Shown here piece by piece: positions 32,438 to 40,304 of a stretch of 43,094 bases of DNA. The stretch is taken from the NCBI GenBank assembly GCA_046733475.1, contig JBKPPF010000056.1:1-43094 (forward strand), in the 5' to 3' direction. The DNA is from DATEOR01 sp046733475 (GTDB lineage: Bacteria > Actinomycetota > Thermoleophilia > Gaiellales > Gaiellaceae). Each line of letters begins with the position of its first letter. Position 1 is the first letter of the stretch. The notes beneath the pieces are model-generated. The model saw only the letters and a list, made by a program, of their open reading frames with translations, searched no databases and was not told where the DNA came from. The position numbers were made by a program, and so were the translations under genes.

Positions 32438-35400
32438 GCGCGCTCCTCGCCGTGCTCGATCTTCGGATACGACTCGACCAGCTCGCGCAGCGCGGCCCCG
32501 CGCGGCCGGCGGCCGGGACGGATGTCACAACTCGCCGCCTTGACCTCCTGAATGTGGACGTTCGGGTCGAGGACGATGGAGATGAGGTCGTTGGCCGAAT
32601 CGCCCCTGGTCAGGCCTTTGGTTCCCCAGTGCCAGGGAAGGCCGACCTGCTCGAGCTCCCGGCCCTGCACCTCGATGGTCTGCATGCGGTCGGTGACGAG
32701 CACGCGCGCCTCGAGAGCAGAGCGAGAGGTGACCACGGTTGCCCAGTCGCCGTGCGCCAGTCCTCGCTTCTCGGCGAGCTTCGGGCTCACTTCGACGAAG
32801 AGCGCAGGTTGGAGCTCCGAGAGGTAGGGGACGAACCGGCTCATCCCGCCGGCGGTGTGATGTTCCGTCAGCCGGTACGTGGTGAGGACGAACGGGTACT
32901 CGTCGCTCCCCGGCTGCCCGTTGCTCGGGTTGTACGGGTTCTCCTCGCGCGGGAAGCGCTGGCGCGCCGGATTCGACCGCTGCCCATAGAGGAGGTTGTC
33001 GAAGGGCGACTCGTGTGGCTCGTAGTGGGTCGGCATCGGCCCGTCCGTGAGTCCGGAGGGGACGTAGAGCCAGCCGCGGCCATCCGCCTGCATGATGAAC
33101 GGGTGCGTCCCCGCGATCGCGTCCTCCGCGGTCGCGCCTTCCGGCGGCACGTAGTCCGGGCGCTTCGTCTTCTCGAAGTCGGGGACGTCCTCGCCGGCCC
33201 ACTCGCCTTTCGCCTCGTCCCAGTAGACGAGCTTCTTGCGCTCCGACCAGGGGCGTCCTTCCGGGTCGGCAGACGCCCTGTTGTAGAGGATGCGCCTGTT
33301 GTTCGGCCAGGACCAGCCCCACTCGGGCGCGACGTAGGTCTGCTGCCAGCGGGGCTTGCGGCGGGCAGGCTGGTTGACGCCGTCCGCGTAGGAGCCGCTG
33401 TAGATCCAGCAGCCGCAGGTCGTCGAGCCGTCGTCCTGCAGCTCGGGATAGCCCGAGACGAACTCGTGGGTCTCCGTCTTCCATCCGCTGATCTCGGCGA
33501 GCACGGACTCCGCGTCCGGCTCGTCGATGTCGCCGTGCGTCGGGTAATGCCAGTTGAGCTTGAGGATGCCCTCGTCCCGTGGATGCTGGGAGCCCTCGAG
33601 CTTCTCCCGGATGATGCGCCCGAGGTGGTAGTAGAACCAGAGCTCGGAGCGGCAGTCTTCCTTCGGCTCGACGGCCGTCCGGTGCCACTGGAGCAGGCGC
33701 TGGGTGTTCGTGAAAGAGCCGTCCTTCTCCGTATGCGCAGCGGCCGGCAGGAAGAAGACCTCGGTGGCGATCTGGTCGGTTGCGAGCTCCCCCGTTTCGA
33801 TCTCGGGCGCGTCGTACCAGAACGAGGCCGATTCGATCTCGACGAAGTCACGGACGACGAGCCAGTCGAGCTTCGCCATCGCCAGCCGGTGCGCTCGGGA
33901 GTTCGCCGAGCCGACTGCCGGGTTCTCCCCCGCGATCAGGTAGCCCTTCACCGTCCCGTCGAGCATCTGCATGATCGTCCGGTAGGCGGAGTCGTCCTTG
34001 TCGATCCGCGGGAGGAGCCCGAATCCCCAGTCGTTCTCCGCGGTCGCGTTCTGACCGTAATACGCCTTCATCAGGCTGACGAAGTACGCGCGGATGTGGC
34101 CCCACCAGCCGCTCGGCGAGCAGTTCGCCTCGATGTAGCCGTCCAGGTCCTTGTAGGACTTCGCGTGCGGCATCGGCAGGTAGCCGGGCAGCAGGTTGTA
34201 GAGCGTCGGGATGTCCGTCGAGCCCTGGATGGACGCATGCCCGCGCAGCGCGACGATCCCACCGCCGGGCCTGCCCATGTTCCCGAGGAGGAGCTGGATG
34301 ACCGCCGCCGTGCGGATGTACTGGACCCCCACGGTGTGCTGCGTCCATCCGACCGCATAGGCGAAGGCGCCCGTGCGGTCGCGCCCTGAGTTGTCGCAGA
34401 GCTTCTCGGCGACGTAGAGCAAGTCCTCGACGCTGCAGCCGCAGATCTCCGCAACCGTCTCCGGCGTGTACCGGGCGTAGTGCTTCTTCAGAAGCTGGAA
34501 GACGCAGCGCGGATGTTCGAGGGTCTCGTCCATCTCAGGCGGCTCGCCGTGGGAGAGCGGCGCGCCGGCTGCTCCGAGAGTGCGTTCGGCGCTGACGCCC
34601 TCTTCGCGCTGGCCGGCCGCGCCGTGCACCTCCATGCCCGCGTATTGCCACGTCTCGCCGTCGTACTGGCCCTTGTCCGGATCCCAGCCCGAGAAGAGGC
34701 CGTCGAGGTCCTCCGTGTCCCGGAAACCCTCGTTCACGATCACGGGCGCGTTCGTGTAGTTGACGACGTAGTCGTGGAACCAGCGGTCGTTCTCGAGGAT
34801 GTAGCGCACGATGCCGCCGAGGAAAGCGATGTCAGCGCCCGCTCTGATCCGCACGTGCTTCGTTGCCATGGCGCTCGTCCGCGAGAAGCGCGGGTCGACG
34901 TGGATGACCAGAGCTCCCCGCTCGCGCGCCTCCATCACCCACTGGAAGCCGACCGGGTGGTTCTCGGCCATGTTCGACCCCATGATCACGATGCAGTCCG
35001 AGTTTTGGAGATCCTGCTGGAAGTCGGTGGCGCCTCCCCGTCCGAACGACGTCCCCAAACTGGGGACGGTGGAGCTGTGTCATATGCGTGCCTGGTTCTC
35101 GACCTGCACGACGCCGAGCCCGACCATGAGCTTCTTGATCAGGTAGTTCTCTTCGTTGTCGAGCGTCGCGCCGCCGAGGTTGGCGACGCCCATCGTCCGA
35201 CGGAGGAGGTTGCCCTCCTCGTCCGTGTCCTCCCAGGTCTTCGCGCGCGTCTCGATGATGCGCTCGGCGATCATGTCCATCGCCTGCTCGAGGGGGAGCT
35301 CCTCCCACACGGTGCCGAAAGGCCGCCGGTACTTGACGCGGTACTCGCGGTTCGGCCCGGACACGAGACTCTTGCTCGCGGCGCCCTTGGGACAGAGGCG

Positions 35401-35658
35401 ACCGCGGGAGATCGGGCTGGCGGGATCGCCCTCGATCTGGAGGACCTTGTCGCCCTTCACATAGACGTGTTGCGCGCAGCCGACGGCGCAATACGGGCAA
35501 ATGGAGTCGACGACGCGGTCGGCCGAGGCGATCCTGGGCTCGAGGGAGGCAGAACGGGCGGACTGAGCCGCCTTGCCGACCCCGAGCGGGTCCAGCTCGC
35601 GGATCTGGCGAACAACGGGCCAGGACGCGAGCAGCCCCTTGACCCGCGCAGCGTCCAT
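32434..35658 (-). CDS. fdhG: Selenocysteine formate dehydrogenase alpha subunit (FdnG-like), Sec193 encoded by TGA
   Basis: One continuous frame from ATG 35658 to TGA 32434, broken only by an in-frame TGA at 35080-35082 (codon 193), giving 1074 residues. The context VENQARI-U-HSSTVPSLGTSFGRGG is the canonical Sec site of FDH-N (Sec196 in Escherichia coli FdnG). Domains: N-terminal 4Fe-4S motif CPYCAVGC...LCPKG, molybdopterin domains (GSNMAENHPVGFQW, VHVDPRF-like IHVDPRFSRT, GWTQHTVG, LLLGNMGRPGGGIVALRGH), and the C-terminal dinucleotide-binding domain. It oxidises formate to CO2. There is no Tat twin-arginine signal at the N terminus, so a cytoplasmic active site is likely. Callers that stop at TGA would give two fragments, 35080-35658 and 32434-35058. 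Confidence 0.95.
35050..35082 (-). promoter_or_regulatory. Bacterial SECIS element and Sec codon of fdhG
   Basis: On the minus strand TGA (35082-35080) is followed by 11 nt and then an 8 bp perfect stem, CGTCCCCA / TGGGGACG, closing a GTT loop (35060-35058). Counting the T of TGA as 1, the loop bases G and U are positions 23 and 24, the same positions as the SelB-contacting G23-U24 in Escherichia coli fdhF. This is a convincing recoding signal. Confidence 0.9.
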
Positions 35659-35682
35659 GCGAACTGCATAGCCCTACGATGA

Positions 35683-35706
35683 GTTCCTAAACGCCCCTTT
35701 TGGAAC
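35683..35706 (-). promoter_or_regulatory. Inverted repeat upstream of the formate-oxidase operon
   Basis: On the minus strand GTTCC-A-AAA-GGGGCG-TTT-A-GGAAC forms a palindrome whose near end lies 24 nt upstream of the fdhG ATG. It lies in the only sizeable non-coding space (35659-35746) before the 12 kb operon, so it may be an operator or a leader hairpin. No convincing -35/-10 pair is visible beside it. Confidence 0.4.
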
Positions 35707-35746
35707 GCGCACCTGGGCCGAGGCGGCGGCGCTCCGGCGCGGCTAG

Positions 35747-35776
35747 AAAAAAGAGCGGCGCCCCGTGGGGCGCCGC
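35747..35776 (-). terminator. Rho-independent terminator of msrA
   Basis: Four nucleotides after the msrA stop, the minus strand has GCGGCGCCCC pairing with GGGGCGCCGC (plus 35755-35776), then CTC and a run of six T (plus 35747-35752). It is the clearest intrinsic terminator in the window and separates msrA from the formate-oxidase operon promoter region. Confidence 0.85.
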
Positions 35777-35780
35777 CTCG

Positions 35781-36296
35781 CTAGACGCTCGACTCGGCCA
35801 GCTCGACCGTGCAGGACGAGCGGCCGCGCTTCTCGAGGTACTGCTGGTGGTAGTCCTCGGCCTCGTAGAACTTCGTCGCCGGGACGATCTCCGTGACGAT
35901 CTTCTTGGGCCAGTGCAGCTTCTCCTGGAGCTCGTCGCGCGTCCGAGTGGCCGCGGCCTCCTGCTCCGGAGAGTGGAAGAAGATCGCCGAGCGGTACTGC
36001 GAACCGATGTCCAGGCCCTGGCGGTTCTTCGTGGTCGGGTTGTGCTTCATCCAGAAGACATCGAGCAGGTCGTCGTAGGAGACCCGCTCCGGGTCGTACG
36101 TGACCTCGACCGCCTCCGCATGGCCGGTCGTGTGTGAGCACACGAGCTCATAGCTCGGGTTCTCGACGTTTCCGCCGGTGTAGCCCACGCGCGTCCCGAC
36201 GACACCGGGAATCTGGCGGAACGCCGCCTCGACGCCCCAGAAGCAGCCTGCTCCAAACGTTGCCTTCTCCAAGCTCATCTCCTTCTCGTTCGACAT
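35781..36296 (-). CDS. msrA: Peptide methionine sulfoxide reductase MsrA
   Basis: 171 residues from ATG 36296; ATG 36281 is an alternative start. Active-site motif FGAGCFWGVEAAF with catalytic Cys, then GYTGGNVENPSYELVCSHTTGHAE, YDDLLDVFWMKHNPT and DIGSQYRSAIFF. Resolving Cys is probable near the C terminus (RSSCTVELAE). It reduces methionine-S-sulfoxide with thioredoxin. The catalytic residue is a normal Cys codon (not TGA). Followed directly by its terminator. Confidence 0.95.
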   Translation of the reverse strand: MSNEKEMSLEKATFGAGCFWGVEAAFRQIPGVVGTRVGYTGGNVENPSYELVCSHTTGHAEAVEVTYDPERVSYDDLLDVFWMKHNPTTKNRQGLDIGSQYRSAIFFHSPEQEAAATRTRDELQEKLHWPKKIVTEIVPATKFYEAEDYHQQYLEKRGRSSCTVELAESSV

Positions 36297-36301
36297 GTTC
36301 A

Positions 36302-37015
36302 CTAGTTCGAACGCTCGAGGCTCCGCAGCTGTTCCTCGGCCTTGAGGACGTCTTTTCGGGCTTTCTCCGCCTCGCGATCGGCCGTTTGGGCGCGTTTCTG
36401 CGCGTTCTGAAGAGTGGAGCGGGCTTTTTCCAGCTCGCGCTTTCGCCGTTCGGCGGCGGGATCGGCCTTGGCCTTCGACGATGCCTTGCGCTTCGGGGGC
36501 GCGGGCATTCCGGCGAGGCCGAAGCCCGACGGCGAGAGCTCCTTCGTCAGCCGTCCGCGCTCGAGGAGCTCGCGCGCACCCGGGTCGACCGCCGCCGCGC
36601 GAAGGGTGGACTCGAGCTTCCTGAGCGTCGCGTCGCTGTCTGCGAGACCCCGCCCCGCGTCGAGCAGCGCGGTCAGCGCGCGACGTTCGCTCACCTCGGC
36701 ACGGCGCAGCCCATCCGCCTTCCCGCCGCGCATGAGCTCTGCCTGGCCTTCGCGCAGCTGCTCGCCCGCGGTCAGAAGCGCCCGCACGTTCATGCGCTCG
36801 TTCCGCGCAAGCTGGTTGGCGACCCAGGCCGCGGCGGTCGGCTTGCGCGCCGTCTTCAGATGGTCGGCCGCCTCGCGCTCGCCCCCGCTCCGGAGCTCTT
36901 TGATCCTTGTGTCGCGGGCCTCCGTGAATCGATCGAGCGGCAGCCCGTAGAGGCGGTCGATCTCCTTGTCGAGGTTTATCGCCAGAGCCGAAAGGTATCG
37001 CTTCGAGAGAGCCAT
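36302..37015 (-). CDS. Hypothetical coiled-coil protein
   Basis: 237 residues from ATG 37015 (ALSKRYLSALAINLDKEID). The N-terminal half is helical and includes KPTAAAWVANQLARNE, a stretch that looks conserved in type; the C-terminal half, after a Lys/Ala-rich linker, is a long charged coiled coil (about residues 170-237) with heptad-like ERRKRELEKARSTLQNA. No enzyme motif, signal peptide or membrane helix. It lies 5 nt upstream of msrA on the same strand, so the pair may be co-transcribed. Function unknown. Confidence 0.75.
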   Translation of the reverse strand: MALSKRYLSALAINLDKEIDRLYGLPLDRFTEARDTRIKELRSGGEREAADHLKTARKPTAAAWVANQLARNERMNVRALLTAGEQLREGQAELMRGGKADGLRRAEVSERRALTALLDAGRGLADSDATLRKLESTLRAAAVDPGARELLERGRLTKELSPSGFGLAGMPAPPKRKASSKAKADPAAERRKRELEKARSTLQNAQKRAQTADREAEKARKDVLKAEEQLRSLERSN

Positions 37016-37162
37016 GACAGCCGAAGAGCACAGCTCCTCCGCGGGAAGGCCCGAGCTCGACCTAGACGAAGAGCGGGACGACTCGAACGACGACGGCGCG
37101 CCCGTCGCCGGCGGCCTCTGCCGCCTCGACGCGCCCGACTCAGCGGCCAACGAGGACGCAGG

Positions 37163-38842
37163 CTAGGCGGCCCTCGCCGCCTCGACCTCTTCCTCCAGGT
37201 AGGCGAACGACGCCGGGTCGGTCGCAGCCACGCACGCCTCCGGAAGCGCGGCGCAGCCGAGCCAGCGCACTTCGGGCCGCCAGAGCAGGACGCCGAGGCC
37301 GCCCAGCAGAGTGATCGCCCCGTCCACGGCAACGGCTCCGCCGGCGCCGAGCCAGGCTGTGAGGGCCGCCGTGATGAGAGCGCCAATCGGGAGAACACCG
37401 ACGAGCGCGGCGGCCCAGATGGCCATGGCGCGGGAGCGCATCTCCTCCGAGCTCGCAGCCTGCACGACGACCGTCGAGAGCCCGATGAACACGACCCCCG
37501 TGAAGCCCCCGATCAGCGCGAGCGCAAAGGAGAGCGGCACCGAGGTCGAGAGGCCGATGATCGCGATCGCGGCAGCGCAGAGGAGGTAGCAGACGAGACC
37601 GGGCTCGCCCTTGTTCGGCCGGCGTGCGAGCACGAGCAGAGCCACCGAGCCAAGCACCGACCCGAGGCCGATCAGCGAGATGAGGATCCCTAGTGTCTCC
37701 GGGCCCTCGTGCAGCTGGAAGCGGACGAGGCCCGGCACCATGAAGGCCACCGGCGGGGTGGCGAACATCCCGGCGAAGACCATCAGCACCATCAGCGAGG
37801 CGAGACTACGTTGCCCGAAGACATAGCGGATGCCGTCCGCCATGGCTCCGCGTACGCCCGCGCTCACCGTGACGATCTTGGCGCGCGAGCTCGGCAGGAG
37901 CACGAGTGCACCGAGGACGCCGAGGAAGCTGACCGCGTTCACGCCGAAGACCCATGTCGGCCCGACAGACGCGAGGAGCACCCCCGCGATCGCCGGTCCG
38001 ACGAAGCGGGCGACCTGGAGCGCGAGGCTGTTCAACGCGACCGCGCTCTCGAGGTCCCTCGGCGGGACCGTCCCGGCCAGCATTGACTGGAAAGCCGGGA
38101 AGCTGAGCGTTCCGAGTGTCCCGCCGATGAAGGCGAGTAGCCCCATGAGGAACACCGTCAGGCCGCCCGTGGCCCAGAGGACCGTAAGCGCGATGGCGAC
38201 GCCCATGTTCCCTCCCTGGAAGAGGAGAAGAATCTTCCGGCGGTCGAAGTGGTCGGCGAGCACTCCGGCAGGGAGCGCGAAGAGGAGGTTCGGGATCGTG
38301 TTGAGAAAGCCGATGACCCCGAGCATCGCCGCGGAGCCGCCGAGCAGGAGGACGACGTAGCCGAAGGCGCCCGCCTCGACCCAGCTCCCGGCGAGCGAGA
38401 GCAACACCCCGCCGAAGTAGATCTGGAAGCGCCTATGGCGAAGGGCGGCCGCGCCCGCTTTCCAGTCGCGCCGGCCTCCCTCCCCGACCGGGGCCTGGGG
38501 GATCGGCGCTCCGAGCAGCGCGTGCACCCCGCCGGTGACCGCATATGCGTCGAAGCCCCTGTCCCTCAGCCAGTGCGCCACACGGACGCTTGTCGCCTCG
38601 CGCAGTCAGGTGCAGGCGAGGACGACCGCGCGAGCCCGAGGCAGTTCGTCGAGGCGGCTCGGAATCTCGTCAGGCGGCAAGCGGACGGCATTCGCAAGCT
38701 CGACCGAGTCGTCCTCGTGTCGGCGCACGTCGACGAGCACGGCGCCTTCCGCGAGCAGCCGGTGTGCCTCGGCAGGCGAGATCCGAAGCGACGAGCGCCT
38801 GACCGCGGACGGGATGTGGTACCGGCGTGTCGGCGTCGACAC
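37163..38842 (-). CDS. Rhodanese-MFS transporter fusion; probable selenoprotein with in-frame TGA at residue 79
   Basis: A single frame from GTG 38842 to TAG 37163-37165 is interrupted only by TGA at 38606-38608; read through it gives 559 residues. Residues 1-115 form a rhodanese domain: SPAEAHRLLAEGAVLVDVR, then LACT-U-LREATSVRVAHWL, then FDAYAVTGGVHALLG. In Cys homologues the active loop reads CxCxxEATSARVA, so TGA sits where a second Cys is common, two residues after the catalytic Cys. About twelve MFS helices follow (FGGVLLSLAGSWVEAGAF, ADHFDRRK loop, and on). The MFS part alone lacks a natural start. Substrate is unknown; handling of sulfur or selenium species is speculation. The start is 1 nt after the cupin stop. 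Confidence 0.75.
38575..38608 (-). promoter_or_regulatory. Candidate SECIS hairpin and Sec codon in the rhodanese-MFS gene
   Basis: On the minus strand, 16 nt after TGA, GCG-T-CC pairs with GG-CGC around a GTGT loop (plus 38575-38589). A bulged U below the loop and GU as the first loop bases are features of the Escherichia coli fdhF SECIS; the loop here starts 3 nt further from TGA. The stem has only five pairs, so support is moderate. Confidence 0.5.
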
Positions 38843-38843
38843 G

Positions 38844-39206
38844 CTACGGCCAGAGCGGCTCGCGGTCGAACCGCTCGAGCGGCTTCCAGTCCTCCCGGAC
38901 CGGTGCGAAGACGTCGATCATGACTGCGCCGTCGGGGCCGGTGTGCACCTCGTGCGGCGTGTTCGCCGGAATCGACCACGTGTCCCCCGGCCCGAGCTCC
39001 CGGGTCTCGTCGCCGACCCGAAACTCGCAGGACCCGGAAATCAGGATGCCGAGCTGCTCGTTCTCGTGGCTGTGCTCCGGGACGACGCTGCCGGGATCGA
39101 GCTCGACGAGCCCGAGGGTGAGCTGCTCACCGTGCACGACACGGCCCGCGACTCCCTCCCAGATCTTCTGGGGCTGAACCTTGCTGGTTTCTTCGAAGGC
39201 GCCCAC
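38844..39206 (-). CDS. Cupin domain protein
   Basis: 120 residues from GTG 39206. Cupin motif 1 is GSVVPEHSHENEQLGILISG (His-x-His and Glu metal ligands), and motif 2 is GDTWSIPANTPHEVHTG (His). A small single-domain beta-barrel, cytoplasmic, binding a metal; reaction unknown. It reads into the rhodanese-MFS gene with a 1 nt gap, so the two are probably co-translated. Confidence 0.9.
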   Translation of the reverse strand: MGAFEETSKVQPQKIWEGVAGRVVHGEQLTLGLVELDPGSVVPEHSHENEQLGILISGSCEFRVGDETRELGPGDTWSIPANTPHEVHTGPDGAVMIDVFAPVREDWKPLERFDREPLWP

Positions 39207-39238
39207 GGCGCGATCGTACCGCGCAGCGCCGCGCGGCT

Positions 39239-39450
39239 CTAGACCTCTACGCCATAGGCCTCCGTGAAAGCCTCCTGAGCGTACGCCAGCGACGCGTAGG
39301 CGAACCCCTTGTCGCCCCAGCCCGTGCCCCAGCTGTTGCGGACGATGAAGCGGTTGGGCCGAGCCCGATGCCCTTGACCCCGCCGCCCTCGCAGACGAGG
39401 TCGCAGTAGTTCCTGCGCTCCTGTGCAGCCACGACGCACCTCCTTGGCGC
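39239..39450 (-). pseudogene. Chimeric remnant: patatin-like N terminus joined to a papain-like (C1) C terminus
   Basis: From GTG 39432, preceded by a GGAGG site, one frame reads AAQERRNYCDLVCEGGGVKG, the start of a patatin-like phospholipase with its oxyanion glycine motif. Near 39355 recognisable sequence continues in another frame with NRFIVRNSWGTGWGDKGFAY...YGVEV, the Asn-Ser-Trp C terminus of a C1 cysteine peptidase, ending at 39239. Most of both ancestral genes is absent. The arrangement looks like the scar of a deletion between two genes. A small patch of ribosome site plus start could still yield a short useless peptide. Confidence 0.65.
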
Positions 39451-39543
39451 GAAGCCGTCGGCCGCAGGGCAACGACTAGTCGGTCACTCCCAAACCACTC
39501 TGACACAGGTCTATGCTGGAGGACAAGCTACGGGAGGTCGGTC

Positions 39544-40239
39544 ATGACGCTGAAGCTGAACATGCTCCCGCCGAGCGTGAACAACATGTCTGTTCGCGTC
39601 TTCGTGCGGGCCGCGGGGCTCCCCTTCGAGGAGGAGAACGTCTGGGGCCAGACGCAGTCGGACGAGTACAGGGCCAAGGTGCCTTCCGGGCTGACCCCCT
39701 CGGTCGAGACCGAAGGCCTGCCGAAGGGCGCGCTCTGGGAGAGCTGCGCGGTGATGATGTACCTCGCCAACCGCGAGGGGCTCGCGAGCCTCTATCCCAC
39801 GGATCTCGAGCGCCGCGCGATGGTGGACAGCGCGAACTTCTACACGATGAGCATCCTCTACCCGCTCGTCGCGCGGGCGACGTATCCGCGCCTCAGCTTC
39901 GCGGGCTATCCGGGCGAGGTCTCCATGTCGGACGCCACCGAGGAGGGCAAGGAGACGGCGCGGAAGGCGGCGGAGGAGGCCATCCCGGCGATCCTCGAGG
40001 TCTACAACACATTCTTCCTCGCCGACAGCCCGTTCATCGGCGGCGACGAGCCTTCGATCGCTGACATCCGGCTCGCGTGCACCCTCGAGTTCCTCGCAGT
40101 CAGCGACGCGGAGCTCCCCGGCTGGGTGAAGGACTACATGGAGCGGGTCGAATCCACGCTCGGAGACGCCTACAGCGAGCCGGCCGGAGACGTCCGCGGC
40201 TACATCGCGCAGGCCTCCGGCGAGGCCGTCGCGAGTTAG
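39544..40239 (+). CDS. Glutathione S-transferase family protein
   Basis: 231 residues from ATG with GGGAGG upstream. An N-terminal thioredoxin-like domain (TLKLNMLPPSVNNMSVRVFV, then SGLTPSVETEG in place of the usual V-P cis-proline loop, then ESCAVMMYLAN) is followed by an all-helical C-terminal domain with FIGGDEPSIADIRLA, the GST N-capping box region. Actinomycetota usually lack glutathione, so the cosubstrate may be another thiol, or the protein may be non-catalytic. It stands alone on its strand. Confidence 0.8.
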   Translation: MTLKLNMLPPSVNNMSVRVFVRAAGLPFEEENVWGQTQSDEYRAKVPSGLTPSVETEGLPKGALWESCAVMMYLANREGLASLYPTDLERRAMVDSANFYTMSILYPLVARATYPRLSFAGYPGEVSMSDATEEGKETARKAAEEAIPAILEVYNTFFLADSPFIGGDEPSIADIRLACTLEFLAVSDAELPGWVKDYMERVESTLGDAYSEPAGDVRGYIAQASGEAVAS

Positions 40240-40304
40240 CGCGAGGGGTCGCCGGCCACCGGCAACGACACCGTCATCGTGAAGACGTCCAGGTCATCTC
40301 CTAG

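Noticed and set aside
37014..37166. Small acidic ORF of 50 residues divergent from the coiled-coil gene
   Set aside because: No ribosome site, its start overlaps the divergent start codon, and composition looks like random GC-rich frame.
40251..40263. Short GCCGG/CCGGC hairpin between the GST-like and GH3 genes as terminator
   Set aside because: Only five pairs and no T tract; such stems are frequent by chance at this GC content.
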